DNA from: Bog-950 sp046329515 | Lineage (GTDB): Bacteria; Bacteroidota; Bacteroidia; Chitinophagales; LD1 | NCBI GenBank assembly: GCA_046329515.1 | Contig: JAXLUM010000001.1 | Coordinates: forward strand, 310,001 to 374,000 | DNA: 64,000 bases | Direction of reading: 5' to 3' | Part shown: piece by piece, positions 54,201 through 59,739 of the stretch | Numbering within the stretch: the stretch's first letter is position 1 | How the letters are laid out: every line of letters begins with the position of its first letter | Position numbers and translations under genes: made by a program | Notes under the pieces: generated by a model | Told to the model about the DNA's origin: nothing | What the model saw: only the letters and a program-made list of their open reading frames with translations | Database searches by the model: none

Positions 54201-55348
54201 ACGCTTACGGTTACGTTTTCCATTGGCTCGGTTAAACCATCCTGTATAGCGTCTATATCTATAGTAGCTACGGTTTGGCCGGGCTGAAAAATTATTTGTG
54301 TAGGAATAGTAACGTAGTCAGTGCCGTTAGTAGCGGTGCCTGTAATCTGAAGATTAACTACAACAGGCACAGCCTGTGCGCTGCTAAGGTTAAAGGTAAA
54401 GGTGCCGCCTACACAGCCTTCGTAAGCTGAAGTAAAGCCGGCATAGTCAAGTGCAGAAACAGCAGAAACCGTTACCGGGTTAGAAGTAAAAGAGTAAGCC
54501 TGTAAAAATACGCCTGAGTCATAAATGCGATCGGCAACGTCAGCCAATGCTATTTTAAGGTGATAGGTTTGGCAGGGTGTAACCGCTGCAGTAGCGGTAA
54601 GCACGGTGGTCATACCATCATAAACAATATTAGCATTTACCGGGCTAAGGTTATTGCGGTAGTAACTGGTATAAGCTAAGCTTTGGTTAGCGCCGTTACA
54701 TTGGCCGCCGCCGGAGCTACTGCCGGGTGTGCCCGGGTTGATAGTATTGATCGCAACAGGTAAAGTAGTGCTTGGTATTTTGGCAATGTTTACGTTGGTG
54801 TAGTTGCCGCCCACAGGATTCGGGCCGCTTATAAAGAAACCGAACACGTCGTTATACTGCGAACAAACCCATTCAGGATATTCTTCTGAAGCAAACACAT
54901 AGTTAAACTCAAGTATTGGGCCCTGCGGGGTAATATCAAACTCTAACACACATGGGTCGTAAATGGTACCGCTGGTTAGGGTGCTTAACTGTGCATCGCC
55001 GTTAGCAGTAAACTGGGTAGAGGCAAAGTTGTTAGCTCCGGTAGGTATGCTGGTAACGTTGCCGCTTGCCAATACTACACCGCCCGGTACGCCCAGGTTG
55101 CTGCTTACGTTGGTAAACGTGCCGGTGCCGTTGTTGGCGCAGGTTTTGGTCCAGTTGCTAATGGTAACACCGGGGCCTGCCAGCAATTGCGCCAGGGCCT
55201 GCGAGTTACTATTCTGCACAATGGTAATTTGAGATTTAGCGGGGGAGAGCGCCAGTAGCACAAGCATGCAACCTAACAGCAGGCGGGTTCCAATCGCCAT
55301 GGCCGGTTTTTTTGCTTGTATGTTCCCCTTTGGGTAGAATGCCTTCAT
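42287..55348 (-). CDS. Giant SprB-repeat surface protein with choice-of-anchor L domain, T9SS type B
   Basis: This 4353-aa protein is encoded by one intact 13-kb frame. In order it has a signal peptide (hydrophobic core ~20-36), a choice-of-anchor L domain (~40-290, with FNYVFASEEYPEWVC and NDVFGFFISGP), a Calx-beta-like domain (~295-400), two Ig/PKD-like domains, and about 47 SprB-type repeats of ~74 residues. A PKD domain (HYWDFGNGVTS) follows repeat 14. A CHU_C/gliding-motility C-terminal domain (FTPNAFTPNGDGNNDFW, LVFDRWGEKVFD) serves T9SS type B export. Each repeat has one Cys near its start and one near its end. SprB proteins act as motile adhesins in gliding Bacteroidota; that role here is inference. 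No slippage or internal stop is seen. Confidence 0.95.
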   Translation of the reverse strand: MKAFYPKGNIQAKKPAMAIGTRLLLGCMLVLLALSPAKSQITIVQNSNSQALAQLLAGPGVTISNWTKTCANNGTGTFTNVSSNLGVPGGVVLASGNVTSIPTGANNFASTQFTANGDAQLSTLTSGTIYDPCVLEFDITPQGPILEFNYVFASEEYPEWVCSQYNDVFGFFISGPNPVGGNYTNVNIAKIPSTTLPVAINTINPGTPGSSSGGGQCNGANQSLAYTSYYRNNLSPVNANIVYDGMTTVLTATAAVTPCQTYHLKIALADVADRIYDSGVFLQAYSFTSNPVTVSAVSALDYAGFTSAYEGCVGGTFTFNLSSAQAVPVVVNLQITGTATNGTDYVTIPTQIIFQPGQTVATIDIDAIQDGLTEPMENVTVSVLDPCTNLPYNSATITIRDDIPATITVTDSTLCAGQSTQLIANGGVTYAWSPATGLSSTSIKNPIATPSVTTTYTCTMTFGSCTKVVSQTVYVSNPSTTVTANPAGTVCNGASVLLTASPANGQTPYTYLWSTGATTPNITVPTGGTYTVTTTDAFGCTSSANRNVTISNLAISGTATNVSCMGGNNGAVDITVTGTNAPFTYNWGGGVTSQDRTNLVAGTYSVTASNTVGCTVTATYTITQPASTLSTTATNTTVNCNGGNNGSINLTANGGVTPYSFLWSNSATTEDLNNLTAGSYSVTVTDANGCTANRTVNISQPTAVATTETHINITCNAASTGSIDLSVSGGTGAYSYAWSNGSSTQDITTLTAATYTVTVADANGCTVTRSIAITQPAAISITPTVVNPSCNAGTNGSITLAVTGGTGAYSYNWGGGIVTQNRSGLAAGTYSVTVTDASSCTASASVTLTQPAVLTATNTSTNVSCNGGSNGAITVTVTGGTTAYSFNWGGGIVTQNRSGLAAGTYTVTVTDAGACTATTSATITQPAVLSATETHSNLSCNSSANGSIDITVTGGTTTYTYNWGSGVTTQDRSGLAAGTYTVTVTDANGCTTTRSATLTQPAVLSISKTSTNIVCNGANTGSINITVSGGTTAYSYNWGSGVTTEDRTALIAGTYVVTVTDANGCTATNSTTITQPAAITITPTVTQATCGNPDGAITLAVTGGTGAYSYNWGGGIVTQNRTNLLAGTYNVTVTDASSCSASLAIAVSQVGAGISVSAASTDASCNAGNNGTITLTVTGSVGVVTYAWSDGNTSQNRTGLTAGTYSVTVTDGAGCGAIVSKTITQPTAISINSAQTNVSCNAGNNGTITLTVSGGTGAYSYNWGGGITTQNRTGLAAGTYTVTVTDANGCTATDVTTITQPAAALALSTTATNVSCNGGSNGAIDLTVSGGTAAYTYLWTGGQVSQNVSGLTAGTYSVTVTDANACTATTSATVNQPVSPVTLSFVTTNVSCNGANTGAIDLTVSGGTSAYTYNWGGAITTQDRTNLIAGTYNVTVTDANSCSASGTQTVTQMPAISITVTKGNVSCNGGNNGTINITVSGGSGSYTYNWGGGITTEDRSGLTAGTYTVTVTDGNSCTATSSTTITQPSALTLTMNSGTSVCLNPTGTATAVTNNTGTAPYNYAWSNGGANTQTLTGLAPGAISVTVTDAGGCSASAAITVGLSGNNTNATFTNAGTYCAPGATVVFTHTGSNNITGHYWDFGNGVTSTTNNPSYTYASAGTYTVTHIVYRGYCSDTVTAPVVVNPKPVVTPTPTNVSCNAAANGSITTSVSSGTPAFTYNWGGGITTPNRSSLAPGTYTVTVTDTKSCSATATAVITQPTALSLSYVNTNVTCNGGNNGAINLTVSGGTSAYTYGWSNGPVTEDISGLAAGNYTVTVTDANSCTATSTIAMYAPAAVSVMPAVTNISCNGMGNGAIDLTTTGGTGAYSYNWGGGITTQNRTNLTAGTYNVTVTDANSCTGTASATVAQPAAIAIALTATNVSCFSGSNGSIVNSTTGGTSPFAFAWSNGNMSQNPNGLAAATYTVTATDDNGCTATASVAVTQPANAVSVVVNNTNTLSCYGDANGIINITANGGVPAYTFNWSDGITTEDRTNMLGGTYMVTVTDQHSCSATTSATINQPASPLSIDSFIISNVLCFGASTGSINSVVSGGTSPYTYNWGGGITTANRTNLPAGTYNVTVTDANGCSASSSATITQPAAALAVSLGSTTAVSCFGGTNGAVNVNVTGGLTPYTFAWNDGPVTQNRTNLVAGSYTIVVTDSNNCTATLTATVTQPAAALNVSVSSTTNVSCFGGNNGAINIGVTGGTTTYTYNWGGGITTPNRTNLTAGTYNVTVTDANSCSASTSATITQPAAALAVLVASQTNVGCFGGNNGTINTNTTGGTTAYSYNWGGGITTPNRTNLGSGTYTVTVTDANSCTATVSATITQPAASLTASVASITNVSCNAGNNGAIDVNVSGGTTAYSYSWNGGATTQDRSGLTAGAYSLTVTDANSCTTTLSVTVTEPTALVLSSTHVDVNCFNGNDGSIDISVSGGTTAYSYNWGGGVITQDRSALTSGNYTVTVTDANSCTAATTVAIAQPTQLQATATPGNVSCNGGTNGSVTISTAGGVPAYTFSWSNGQSSSSISGLTAGNYTVTVADQHSCTTSVSVSITQPSTIILNTTVTHVSCNGGNNGAITLAVSGGTGAYSYNWGGGITTQNRTNLTAGTYTVTVTDGNNCSMTASATINQPTAISASTTVVNVSCNGGNNGAVNLNVNGGTSPYNFAWSNSATSQNISGVIANTYTATVTDANSCSVTASGVVAQPTALSLSHTQVNVSCNGGNNASVDLSVSGGSPAYTYSWSNSAVTQDISNLAAGSYTVVVTDNNSCTASLNAVITQPSAALSVLVASQTNVSCFSGSNGSITTNAIGGTSPYNYNWGGGITTPNRTNLTSGTYTVTVSDANSCTATVSATIAQPAAALAASIASLTNVSCNAGNNGVIDVNVSGGTTAYSYAWNGGVTTQDRSGLTAGSYNLTVTDANSCTATVAATITEPAAISISHTSTNVLCNAGNTGSASLTVNGGTTPYNFLWSNGANTQNLSAVGAGNYDVTVTDANLCTAAYTGNITITQPAVLSATATPTHLTCFGNNTGSINVGVTGGTQPYNFLWNDGNTNQNRSALAAGHYGLTVTDVNSCSATVDAILNQPAVLSTSETHVNVSCNAGNNGSIDLSVNGGTTPYVYNWGAGITTEDRSTLTAGTYSVTVSDLNNCSATATVAITQPTALAATITPSAVLCNAGNTGSVALSVSGGVTNYSYNWSNSAATQNISNLVAGNYSVVITDANNCTLAKTTTVTEPAALAASTTVTDVACNGGNTGAVNLSVSGGAGNYTYNWGGGIVTQNRINLVAGTYNVTATDANGCTIATSATVNQPTALALSETHTNVSCNAGSNASIDVTSTGGTTPYAYNWGTGVITEDRSNLAAGTYTVSVADNHNCSATLSVVITQPAVLAATATQTNVMCNGALTGAINLSVTGGTTAYGFNWSNSAATEDLSNIAAGTYTVTVSDANSCTTTLSKTITQPTAIAISETHTDALCNGYATGIIDITVSGGTGNYAYLWSNGDNSQDPSGVMAGNYIVTVTDANSCTATSTVVIGQPSAFTINLGYNNVSCNGGTDGNINLTVSGATPGYTFNWNNGATTEDLSNIPAGNYFVIIHDANNCVGNANINITQPMGLSVSETHTNVSCNAGNNGAINITINGGTFPFTFNWNDGANTQNRNNLTAGTYQITVNDVNSCAVSTPVVITEPAALAINLAATNVSCNGLSNGGVVATVTGGTPAYSFNWSNGAITQNINGVSANAYTVTVTDTKSCVATATTSVTQPAALSVSGVQTNVSCFGGNNGAVNVTTSGGTQPYNFSWNAGGNTEDLSSLTAGTYTINATDANNCNATATFIISQPAALQLTLAATNPGCNGGSNGAIDLTVAGGVSTYTYAWNNGSGVEDPSGLAAGNYLVTVTDANGCIKNGTTTLTAPAAIAITETHTMPSCYGGNNGSVNITVNGGTQPYSYNWSNGPTTQNISNIAAGSYDVVVSDANGCTSTLSAITVSQPAIIGIGVAITDVACAGGNNGKIDITVSGGTPNYSYNWSNSATTQDLNNITAGTYTVTVTDTKGCQQTASGFINTLPQLNVNATVDQLVCAQDLGGIDLTVNSGTAPYTYNWSNGATTEDLNNITPGTYSVVVKDANGCPFDTAFIVVNQNLFTVNATGGGTITLGETVDIHATSTGSNQTTFSWTPTFNVPCPTCPDNTVQPGQSTTYVVVGTDTNGCVAQATVNVEVIADHTTFTPNAFTPNGDGNNDFWQLYGNLAGIKTFQLLVFDRWGEKVFDADVADFKWDGTYKGEKLEPAVYVYVMKVVFLDGTNSKTFKGSITLIR
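42806..53686 (-). repeat. Array of ~47 SprB-type repeats (about 222 bp each) inside the giant gene
   Basis: Counting units by eye gives 47, of which unit 14 is divergent, with a PKD domain inserted at about 50290-50530. Each unit follows the scheme NVSCNGGNNG, then a GG-[TA]-Y-[ST]-[YF] strand, W-[GS], then TAGTYTVTVTDANSC and a QPAAL linker. Units carry either NWGGG...R or WSN...S centres. Linkers average TxxxITQPxAx. Units 23-24 and 30-31 form an obvious two-unit duplication. Confidence 0.9.
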
Positions 55349-55735
55349 GTCCAGTGAAGTTTATATACAAGTTCTACGTTGTATCGAGGTAAAATGTTTC
55401 CTTTAGAAATAAACAGCCGAAACATAGCGTATAAGCTTCTAAATCAAAGGGTTTTATACATGGTGACTGCCTTGTATTTATAGGGGGTGTATATGTTGAT
55501 TAAACTGTTTTTAGGACGCTTCTATAATATATGGCGCAAACACAGGGTTTGAAGGGGAATAATTTTCCCATACAAGTTGCAAGTTGTATGGGATAGGGTG
55601 GTAGTGGCTAATTCTGAACCTGATATGAAAAAATTCAACCAAAGTGAGCAAGTTTAAATCTACTGTCCTAAAAAAAATTGCAAACGGATGGCGGTGCCGG
55701 CAACAGGGGTTAAGTTTCCTTTTATCTTCGCCAAC
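55349..55735. other. Long upstream region of the giant gene with ATACAA/TTGTAT dyads
   Basis: The 387 bp between the giant gene and recN hold no credible gene. Two similar dyads are present: 55365-55384 and 55570-55589 both read ATACAAGTT-N4-G-TTGTAT (17 of 20 bases identical). The second extends outward to a 28-bp near-perfect palindrome (55566-55593, arms CCCATACAA/TTGTATGGG). A looser ATACA-N12-TGTAT lies at 55456-55477. These are probable regulator sites for the giant gene. TATCTTCG at 55723-55730 may be the recN -7 box. Confidence 0.5.
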
Positions 55736-57400
55736 GTGTTGCACAAACTAAATATCCGGAACTATGCCATTATCGACCGCCTCGATATTGAGTTCTGCGA
55801 TTCCATGAATATAATTACCGGCGAAACGGGAGCGGGCAAGAGTATTTTGCTGGGTGCCCTTGGGCTTATTTTGGGCGAACGCGCCGATACCAAAGTTCTT
55901 TATGACCAGGAAGAAAAGTGCATTGTAGAGGCCGATTTTGACATAACCGGCTACGACCTTAAAACCTTTTTTGCCGCCAACGAGCTTGACTTTGAAGCGC
56001 ACACCATAGTGCGCCGCGAGATTAACCAAAGCGGTAAATCGCGCGCTTTTATAAACGATACACCTGTTACGCTAAATGTGCTAAAAGAACTGGGCGAAAA
56101 ACTGGTAAACCTACACAACCAACACGAAACGCTGGAGCTAACCAAAGGCGGTTTTCAGTTGAATGTTGTTGACCTGCTGGCAAAGAATAAGGACTTGCTT
56201 TTGGAATACCGCACCAAGCTTGCTGCGTATAAAAAAGACCACCGCCGCTTAGAGGAATTACAGCAGCAATACCGCAGTGTGGCGGCTGAGTTGGATTATC
56301 TGCAGTTTCAGTTAAGTGAACTGGCGGATGCCAATTTGCAGGGCAGCGAACAGGGTAGTTTAGAGGCTGAGCAAAACACGCTTAGCAATGTGGAAGAAAT
56401 AAAACGCGCCCTGCAACAGGCTTTACAATTGTTGGAGGAAGGTGAAATTTCAGCCTTAAGCCGGTTGAGTGAAACACAAGGTGTGCTGAAGAATGTAAAG
56501 AACCTGAATAATGATATACAAACACTGGCAGAGCGGCTGCACTCCGTTTATGTGGAACTGAAAGACATAAGCGACGAATGCAACAACCTGCAGGATGCCA
56601 CCAGTCTTGACCCTGAACGTTTGGAAGAGGTAAATAGTCGTTTGAATGTTATTTATCGATTACAGAAAAAGCATAATGTAACCTCTGTTGATGATTTGCT
56701 GACTATACAGCAAACGCTGGAAGAAAAAGTAAGCTCGGTTGATAACAGCAGCAGTGAAATAGAGAAGCTGAAAGCCTCTTTAGAACAGCAGCATAGTACA
56801 TTGGTGCAATTGGGCGATAAGCTGCATGCCGCCCGAGAGAAAGTGTTGCGCGAGTTTCAAAACAATGTAGTGGTGCTACTTACCAAAGTAGGCATGCCGA
56901 ATGCCTCTTTCAAAGTGGATATTAAAAAGCTGGCGGCTGATAGCCTGAACGAAAACGGTTTAACGGAAATCAAGTTTTTGTTTAGTGCCAACAAAGGTTT
57001 TGCCCCGCAGGAAATTAAAGATGTAGCCAGCGGTGGTGAGCTATCGCGCCTTATGCTTTGCATAAAATCATTAGTGGCCGATGTGGGCGCCCTGCCTACT
57101 ATGATTTTTGATGAAATTGATAGTGGTATTAGCGGTGGCGTGGCCTTAAAGGTGGGCGAAATAATGAAGTCACTTTCTAAAAACCACCAACTGATAAGCA
57201 TTACGCACCTTCCGCAAATTGCGCGCACGGCTGCAAAGCATTTATACATTTATAAAGAAACGCGCGATAACCGTACCTATACCCGCATTAAAGAGTTGCA
57301 AGGCGAGGAACGCGTAATTGAACTGGCCAAAATGCTGGGCGGCGATGTAGTTAGCGAAGCAGCCCTTGCCAACGCCCGCGAGATGATTGCAATGGTATAG
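55736..57400 (+). CDS. recN: DNA repair protein RecN
   Basis: This 554-aa SMC-like ATPase acts in double-strand break repair. It has Walker A NIITGETGAGKSILLGAL at the N-terminus, a central coiled coil (~160-370), the ABC signature DVASGGELSRLMLCIKSL and Walker B PTMIFDEIDSGISGG, then the H-loop ISITHLPQIA. I chose the GTG at 55736 (VLHKLNIRNYAIIDRL), which gives the normal RecN N-terminus and length; an ATG at 55688 would add 16 residues unlike the family and sits before a TATCTTCG promoter-like box. It is a single gene after the giant gene's upstream region. Confidence 0.95.
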   Translation: MLHKLNIRNYAIIDRLDIEFCDSMNIITGETGAGKSILLGALGLILGERADTKVLYDQEEKCIVEADFDITGYDLKTFFAANELDFEAHTIVRREINQSGKSRAFINDTPVTLNVLKELGEKLVNLHNQHETLELTKGGFQLNVVDLLAKNKDLLLEYRTKLAAYKKDHRRLEELQQQYRSVAAELDYLQFQLSELADANLQGSEQGSLEAEQNTLSNVEEIKRALQQALQLLEEGEISALSRLSETQGVLKNVKNLNNDIQTLAERLHSVYVELKDISDECNNLQDATSLDPERLEEVNSRLNVIYRLQKKHNVTSVDDLLTIQQTLEEKVSSVDNSSSEIEKLKASLEQQHSTLVQLGDKLHAAREKVLREFQNNVVVLLTKVGMPNASFKVDIKKLAADSLNENGLTEIKFLFSANKGFAPQEIKDVASGGELSRLMLCIKSLVADVGALPTMIFDEIDSGISGGVALKVGEIMKSLSKNHQLISITHLPQIARTAAKHLYIYKETRDNRTYTRIKELQGEERVIELAKMLGGDVVSEAALANAREMIAMV

Positions 57401-57410
57401 CGCTAACTGT

Positions 57411-57444
57411 CAGGCTGTCCCGATAGCTATCGGGAGTCGAAGCC
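57411..57444. repeat. Nested palindrome after recN
   Basis: TCCCGATAGCTATCGGGA (57418-57435) is a perfect 18-bp palindrome. It is enclosed by AGGCT (57412-57416) and AGCCTG further right, forming a larger cruciform-like structure with a small asymmetric bulge. It may be the recN terminator or a copy of a dispersed palindromic element; no T-run follows. Confidence 0.6.
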
Positions 57445-57604
57445 TGGACACAATGTAGTTTCGAATTAAAGTGTTGAGCCCCCTCTCCGCCTAAGCAACA
57501 TCCGTATATGGGCCATATATAATAATTGCAAATACAGCGTTATTTCTAAAAGCCGCCTTTGGCATGGCTGTATTATTTGTTACACCACTTAAAACCAAAT
57601 TACT

Positions 57605-57868
57605 ATGAAGTATTTCGCAATTGCTTTTGTTGCATTGGGCCTATTGGCTTCCTGCAATAACCAGCCGCAAGAACCGGATAAAACTATTATTGAAGTGCAC
57701 GACAAAACAGAAACACCACCTCCACCACCGCAACAGGTGGTAGTTCAGCAACCTGACACCGGCGGTACATCTGTTAGAATAGATGAAAACGGCGTTAAAG
57801 TGGATGGAATGCACGGAGGTAAGGTAAACGTGAATAAAGACGGCGTTGAAATTAAAACACCAAACTAA
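57605..57868 (+). CDS. Small lipoprotein of unknown function
   Basis: This 87-aa protein has a lipoprotein signal peptide with lipobox LLASC (acylated C17), then a proline/glutamine-rich linker (TPPPPPPQQVVVQQP region) and two similar short beta motifs, VRIDENGVKVDG and VNVNKDGVEIKT. The last looks like a small repeat unit. No family is recognised. It should sit in the inner or outer membrane facing the periplasm. It is a single gene ended by a strong terminator at 57895-57922. Confidence 0.7.
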   Translation: MKYFAIAFVALGLLASCNNQPQEPDKTIIEVHDKTETPPPPPQQVVVQQPDTGGTSVRIDENGVKVDGMHGGKVNVNKDGVEIKTPN

Positions 57869-57894
57869 TTCGTTTCTTGTTCAGCTAATTTCAG

Positions 57895-57922
57895 AAAGGT
57901 ATGCGGCAGCATACCTTTTTTG
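57895..57922 (+). terminator. Intrinsic terminator
   Basis: AAAGGTATGC and GCATACCTTT form a perfect 10-bp stem around GGCA, followed directly by a T-run. It ends the lipoprotein transcript and rules out the in-frame TTG at 57920 as a start for the next gene. Confidence 0.92.
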
Positions 57923-57979
57923 TTTCGCAGCGTTTACGCATCATTGTTTATTTTGCCTTACGAACCCCAAGTTGTAAGC

Positions 57980-58798
57980 ATGCTTAACTTCTTATTACCC
58001 GATAATTACAAATTCAAAGGCCTTTATTCATTTGCCAGCCCGGAGTGGTTGATCAACCAAACAAAAAGTTATAGAGATGTTTTTGACCAATCAGAAATTA
58101 ATTATTTGTATGTGCACTTATGGTGTTATAACAAACAGTTTGATCGGCGAAATTGGAAGTGTAAGGTTGGCACAAGCTGTTACCGCTACGTACATGGTGT
58201 TATGCCTGAGTTGGTTTGCAACCAGGTAGATACTGTTGAAGTAAGCAGTGATAAAGTGGAGTTTTTTGTTGAGAAAGGATGGGGAGACCCTAACTATGGT
58301 GGTTATTGGCGGCCGGGAGTTTATTATTGGGATGCTTTTATTGATGGCAATTACCTTGGGCGCAAGGTGTTTTTTATTTATAACCGTGGATTAGTAACGG
58401 CTGAAAGCAATCCCTATTTCGATATTGAAAGCCTACGCTTTTTTGCCGGTGGTTATGATGCACCAAGGGAGAAACGAAATTATGTTACTGCTATAAGCCC
58501 GGCGACACAGTACTTATACACCGAGCTTAACCTCAAGAATAAATTTCCGGCTGAGTGGCGTTGTCAGGTGTTTTTTAGATGGTATACAGGCGAGGGGCAA
58601 AGCAAAACGGTGCTAACAGATATGGTAGAGGTGAATCAAGGCGATGAGCATATACAGATAACACGGGGTTGGGGCCATGATACACCAGGCACGTGGATTG
58701 GTAAGAGATATCGTGTAGAAATTGTTTTTATGGACGTGATTATTCATACAGCCTATATAGATGCCATTGATGACACTGCGGTACAGCCTGCTCCTTAG
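57980..58798 (+). CDS. Hypothetical protein with an internally duplicated domain
   Basis: This 272-aa protein is not recognised. I chose the ATG at 57980 (MLNFLLPDNYKFKG), because the upstream in-frame codons lie in a terminator. Two halves repeat the same pattern. The first has YLYVHLWCYN, NWKCKV, then GWGDPNYGGYWRPGVYYWDAFIDG; the second has YLYTELNL, EWRCQVFFRW, then GWGHDTPGTWIGKRYRVEIVFMD. Each looks like a beta domain of about 120 residues with aromatic residues and a GWG signature. It has no signal peptide or membrane helix. It is transcribed alone between a lipoprotein gene and fabI. Confidence 0.7.
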   Translation: MLNFLLPDNYKFKGLYSFASPEWLINQTKSYRDVFDQSEINYLYVHLWCYNKQFDRRNWKCKVGTSCYRYVHGVMPELVCNQVDTVEVSSDKVEFFVEKGWGDPNYGGYWRPGVYYWDAFIDGNYLGRKVFFIYNRGLVTAESNPYFDIESLRFFAGGYDAPREKRNYVTAISPATQYLYTELNLKNKFPAEWRCQVFFRWYTGEGQSKTVLTDMVEVNQGDEHIQITRGWGHDTPGTWIGKRYRVEIVFMDVIIHTAYIDAIDDTAVQPAP

Positions 58799-58881
58799 TT
58801 GTTCTCATTTGCTCAAGTGCTGCTTTCTTCTTACTACTACTTTTTCTATTTTGCAGTAGTCTAACAACTTAATACTGGTAT

Positions 58882-59700
58882 ATGAACAATCTGTTACAAG
58901 GTAAACGCGGCATAATTTTCGGCGCTTTAGATGAAAATTCCATTGCGTGGAAGGTGGCGCTTAAAGCGCATGAACAGGGCGCTAAATTTACATTGACCAA
59001 TGCGCCTGTTGCCTTACGTATGGGGGAGATAAATAAGCTGGCTGAAAAGTGCGGAACAACTGTAATAGGCGCAGATGCAACGTTGGTTGAAGACCTGGAG
59101 AAACTGATAGACCAAAGCGTGGAGCAGTTGGGAGGCAAACTTGATTTTGTATTACACAGCATTGGCATGAGCCCTAATGTGCGTAAAGGCAAGACTTATA
59201 CTGACCTTAATTATGAATGGTATCAAAAAACGCTGGATATATCTGCCCTTAGTTTTCATAAAACATTGCAAACCTTAATGAAGAAGGATGCAATGAATGA
59301 GTGGGGAAGTGTATTAGCCTTAACTTACATTGCTGCCCAGCGCGCCTTCCCGGGCTATGGTGATATGGCCGATGCTAAAGCAACCCTGGAAAGCATTGCA
59401 CGTTCGTTTGGTTATTACTATGGCAACGCAAAAAAGGTGCGCGTTAATACCATATCTCAATCGCCTACAGTAACTACTGCTGGCAGTGGCATTAAAGGTT
59501 TTAATTCGTTGTACGATGTAGCTGAAAAAATGAGTCCTCTGGGGAATGCACCGGCAGAGGACTGCGCCAACTATTGCATTACACTTTTCAGCGATTTAAC
59601 GAAATACGTTACCATGCAAAATCTTTTCCATGATGGCGGTTTTAGTAGCATGGGTGTTAGCGAGGCTTTGTTGAATGTGCTGAATAAGGAAAACCCGTAA
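58882..59700 (+). CDS. fabI: Enoyl-[acyl-carrier-protein] reductase (NADH), FabI
   Basis: This 272-aa short-chain dehydrogenase makes the last reduction of each fatty acid elongation cycle. The N-terminus GKRGIIFGALDENSIAWKVA is the FabI variant of the Rossmann glycine loop. The catalytic set follows the FabI spacing: Y149 (TYIAAQRAFPGY), Y159 and K166 (Y-x6-K). SIGMSPNV corresponds to the usual SIGFA region. The C-terminal MTKYVTMQNLFHDGGFSSMG-type end is typical (here LTKYVTMQNLFHDGG). The enzyme is the target of triclosan in many bacteria. It is monocistronic in this window. Confidence 0.96.
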   Translation: MNNLLQGKRGIIFGALDENSIAWKVALKAHEQGAKFTLTNAPVALRMGEINKLAEKCGTTVIGADATLVEDLEKLIDQSVEQLGGKLDFVLHSIGMSPNVRKGKTYTDLNYEWYQKTLDISALSFHKTLQTLMKKDAMNEWGSVLALTYIAAQRAFPGYGDMADAKATLESIARSFGYYYGNAKKVRVNTISQSPTVTTAGSGIKGFNSLYDVAEKMSPLGNAPAEDCANYCITLFSDLTKYVTMQNLFHDGGFSSMGVSEALLNVLNKENP

Positions 59701-59739
59701 CCACCTGGGATAGTCACGGGCTCCAATCATGCGAAGGCT

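Noticed and set aside
42470..55232. Many forward-strand open frames inside the giant reverse gene, such as 43782-44006 and 47646-47849
   Set aside because: They are antisense images of the SprB repeats, repeat the same peptide from unit to unit, and have no start signals; the reverse frame is clearly the coding one.
55511..55744. Reverse-strand 77-codon open frame upstream of recN
   Set aside because: It overlaps the recN start and the dyad region, has an unlikely composition (His/Pro/Tyr) and no ribosome-binding or family signal.
57920..57979. Extended N-terminus for the duplicated-domain protein from a TTG
   Set aside because: The TTG is inside the T-run of a strong intrinsic terminator; the ATG at 57980 is the plausible start.
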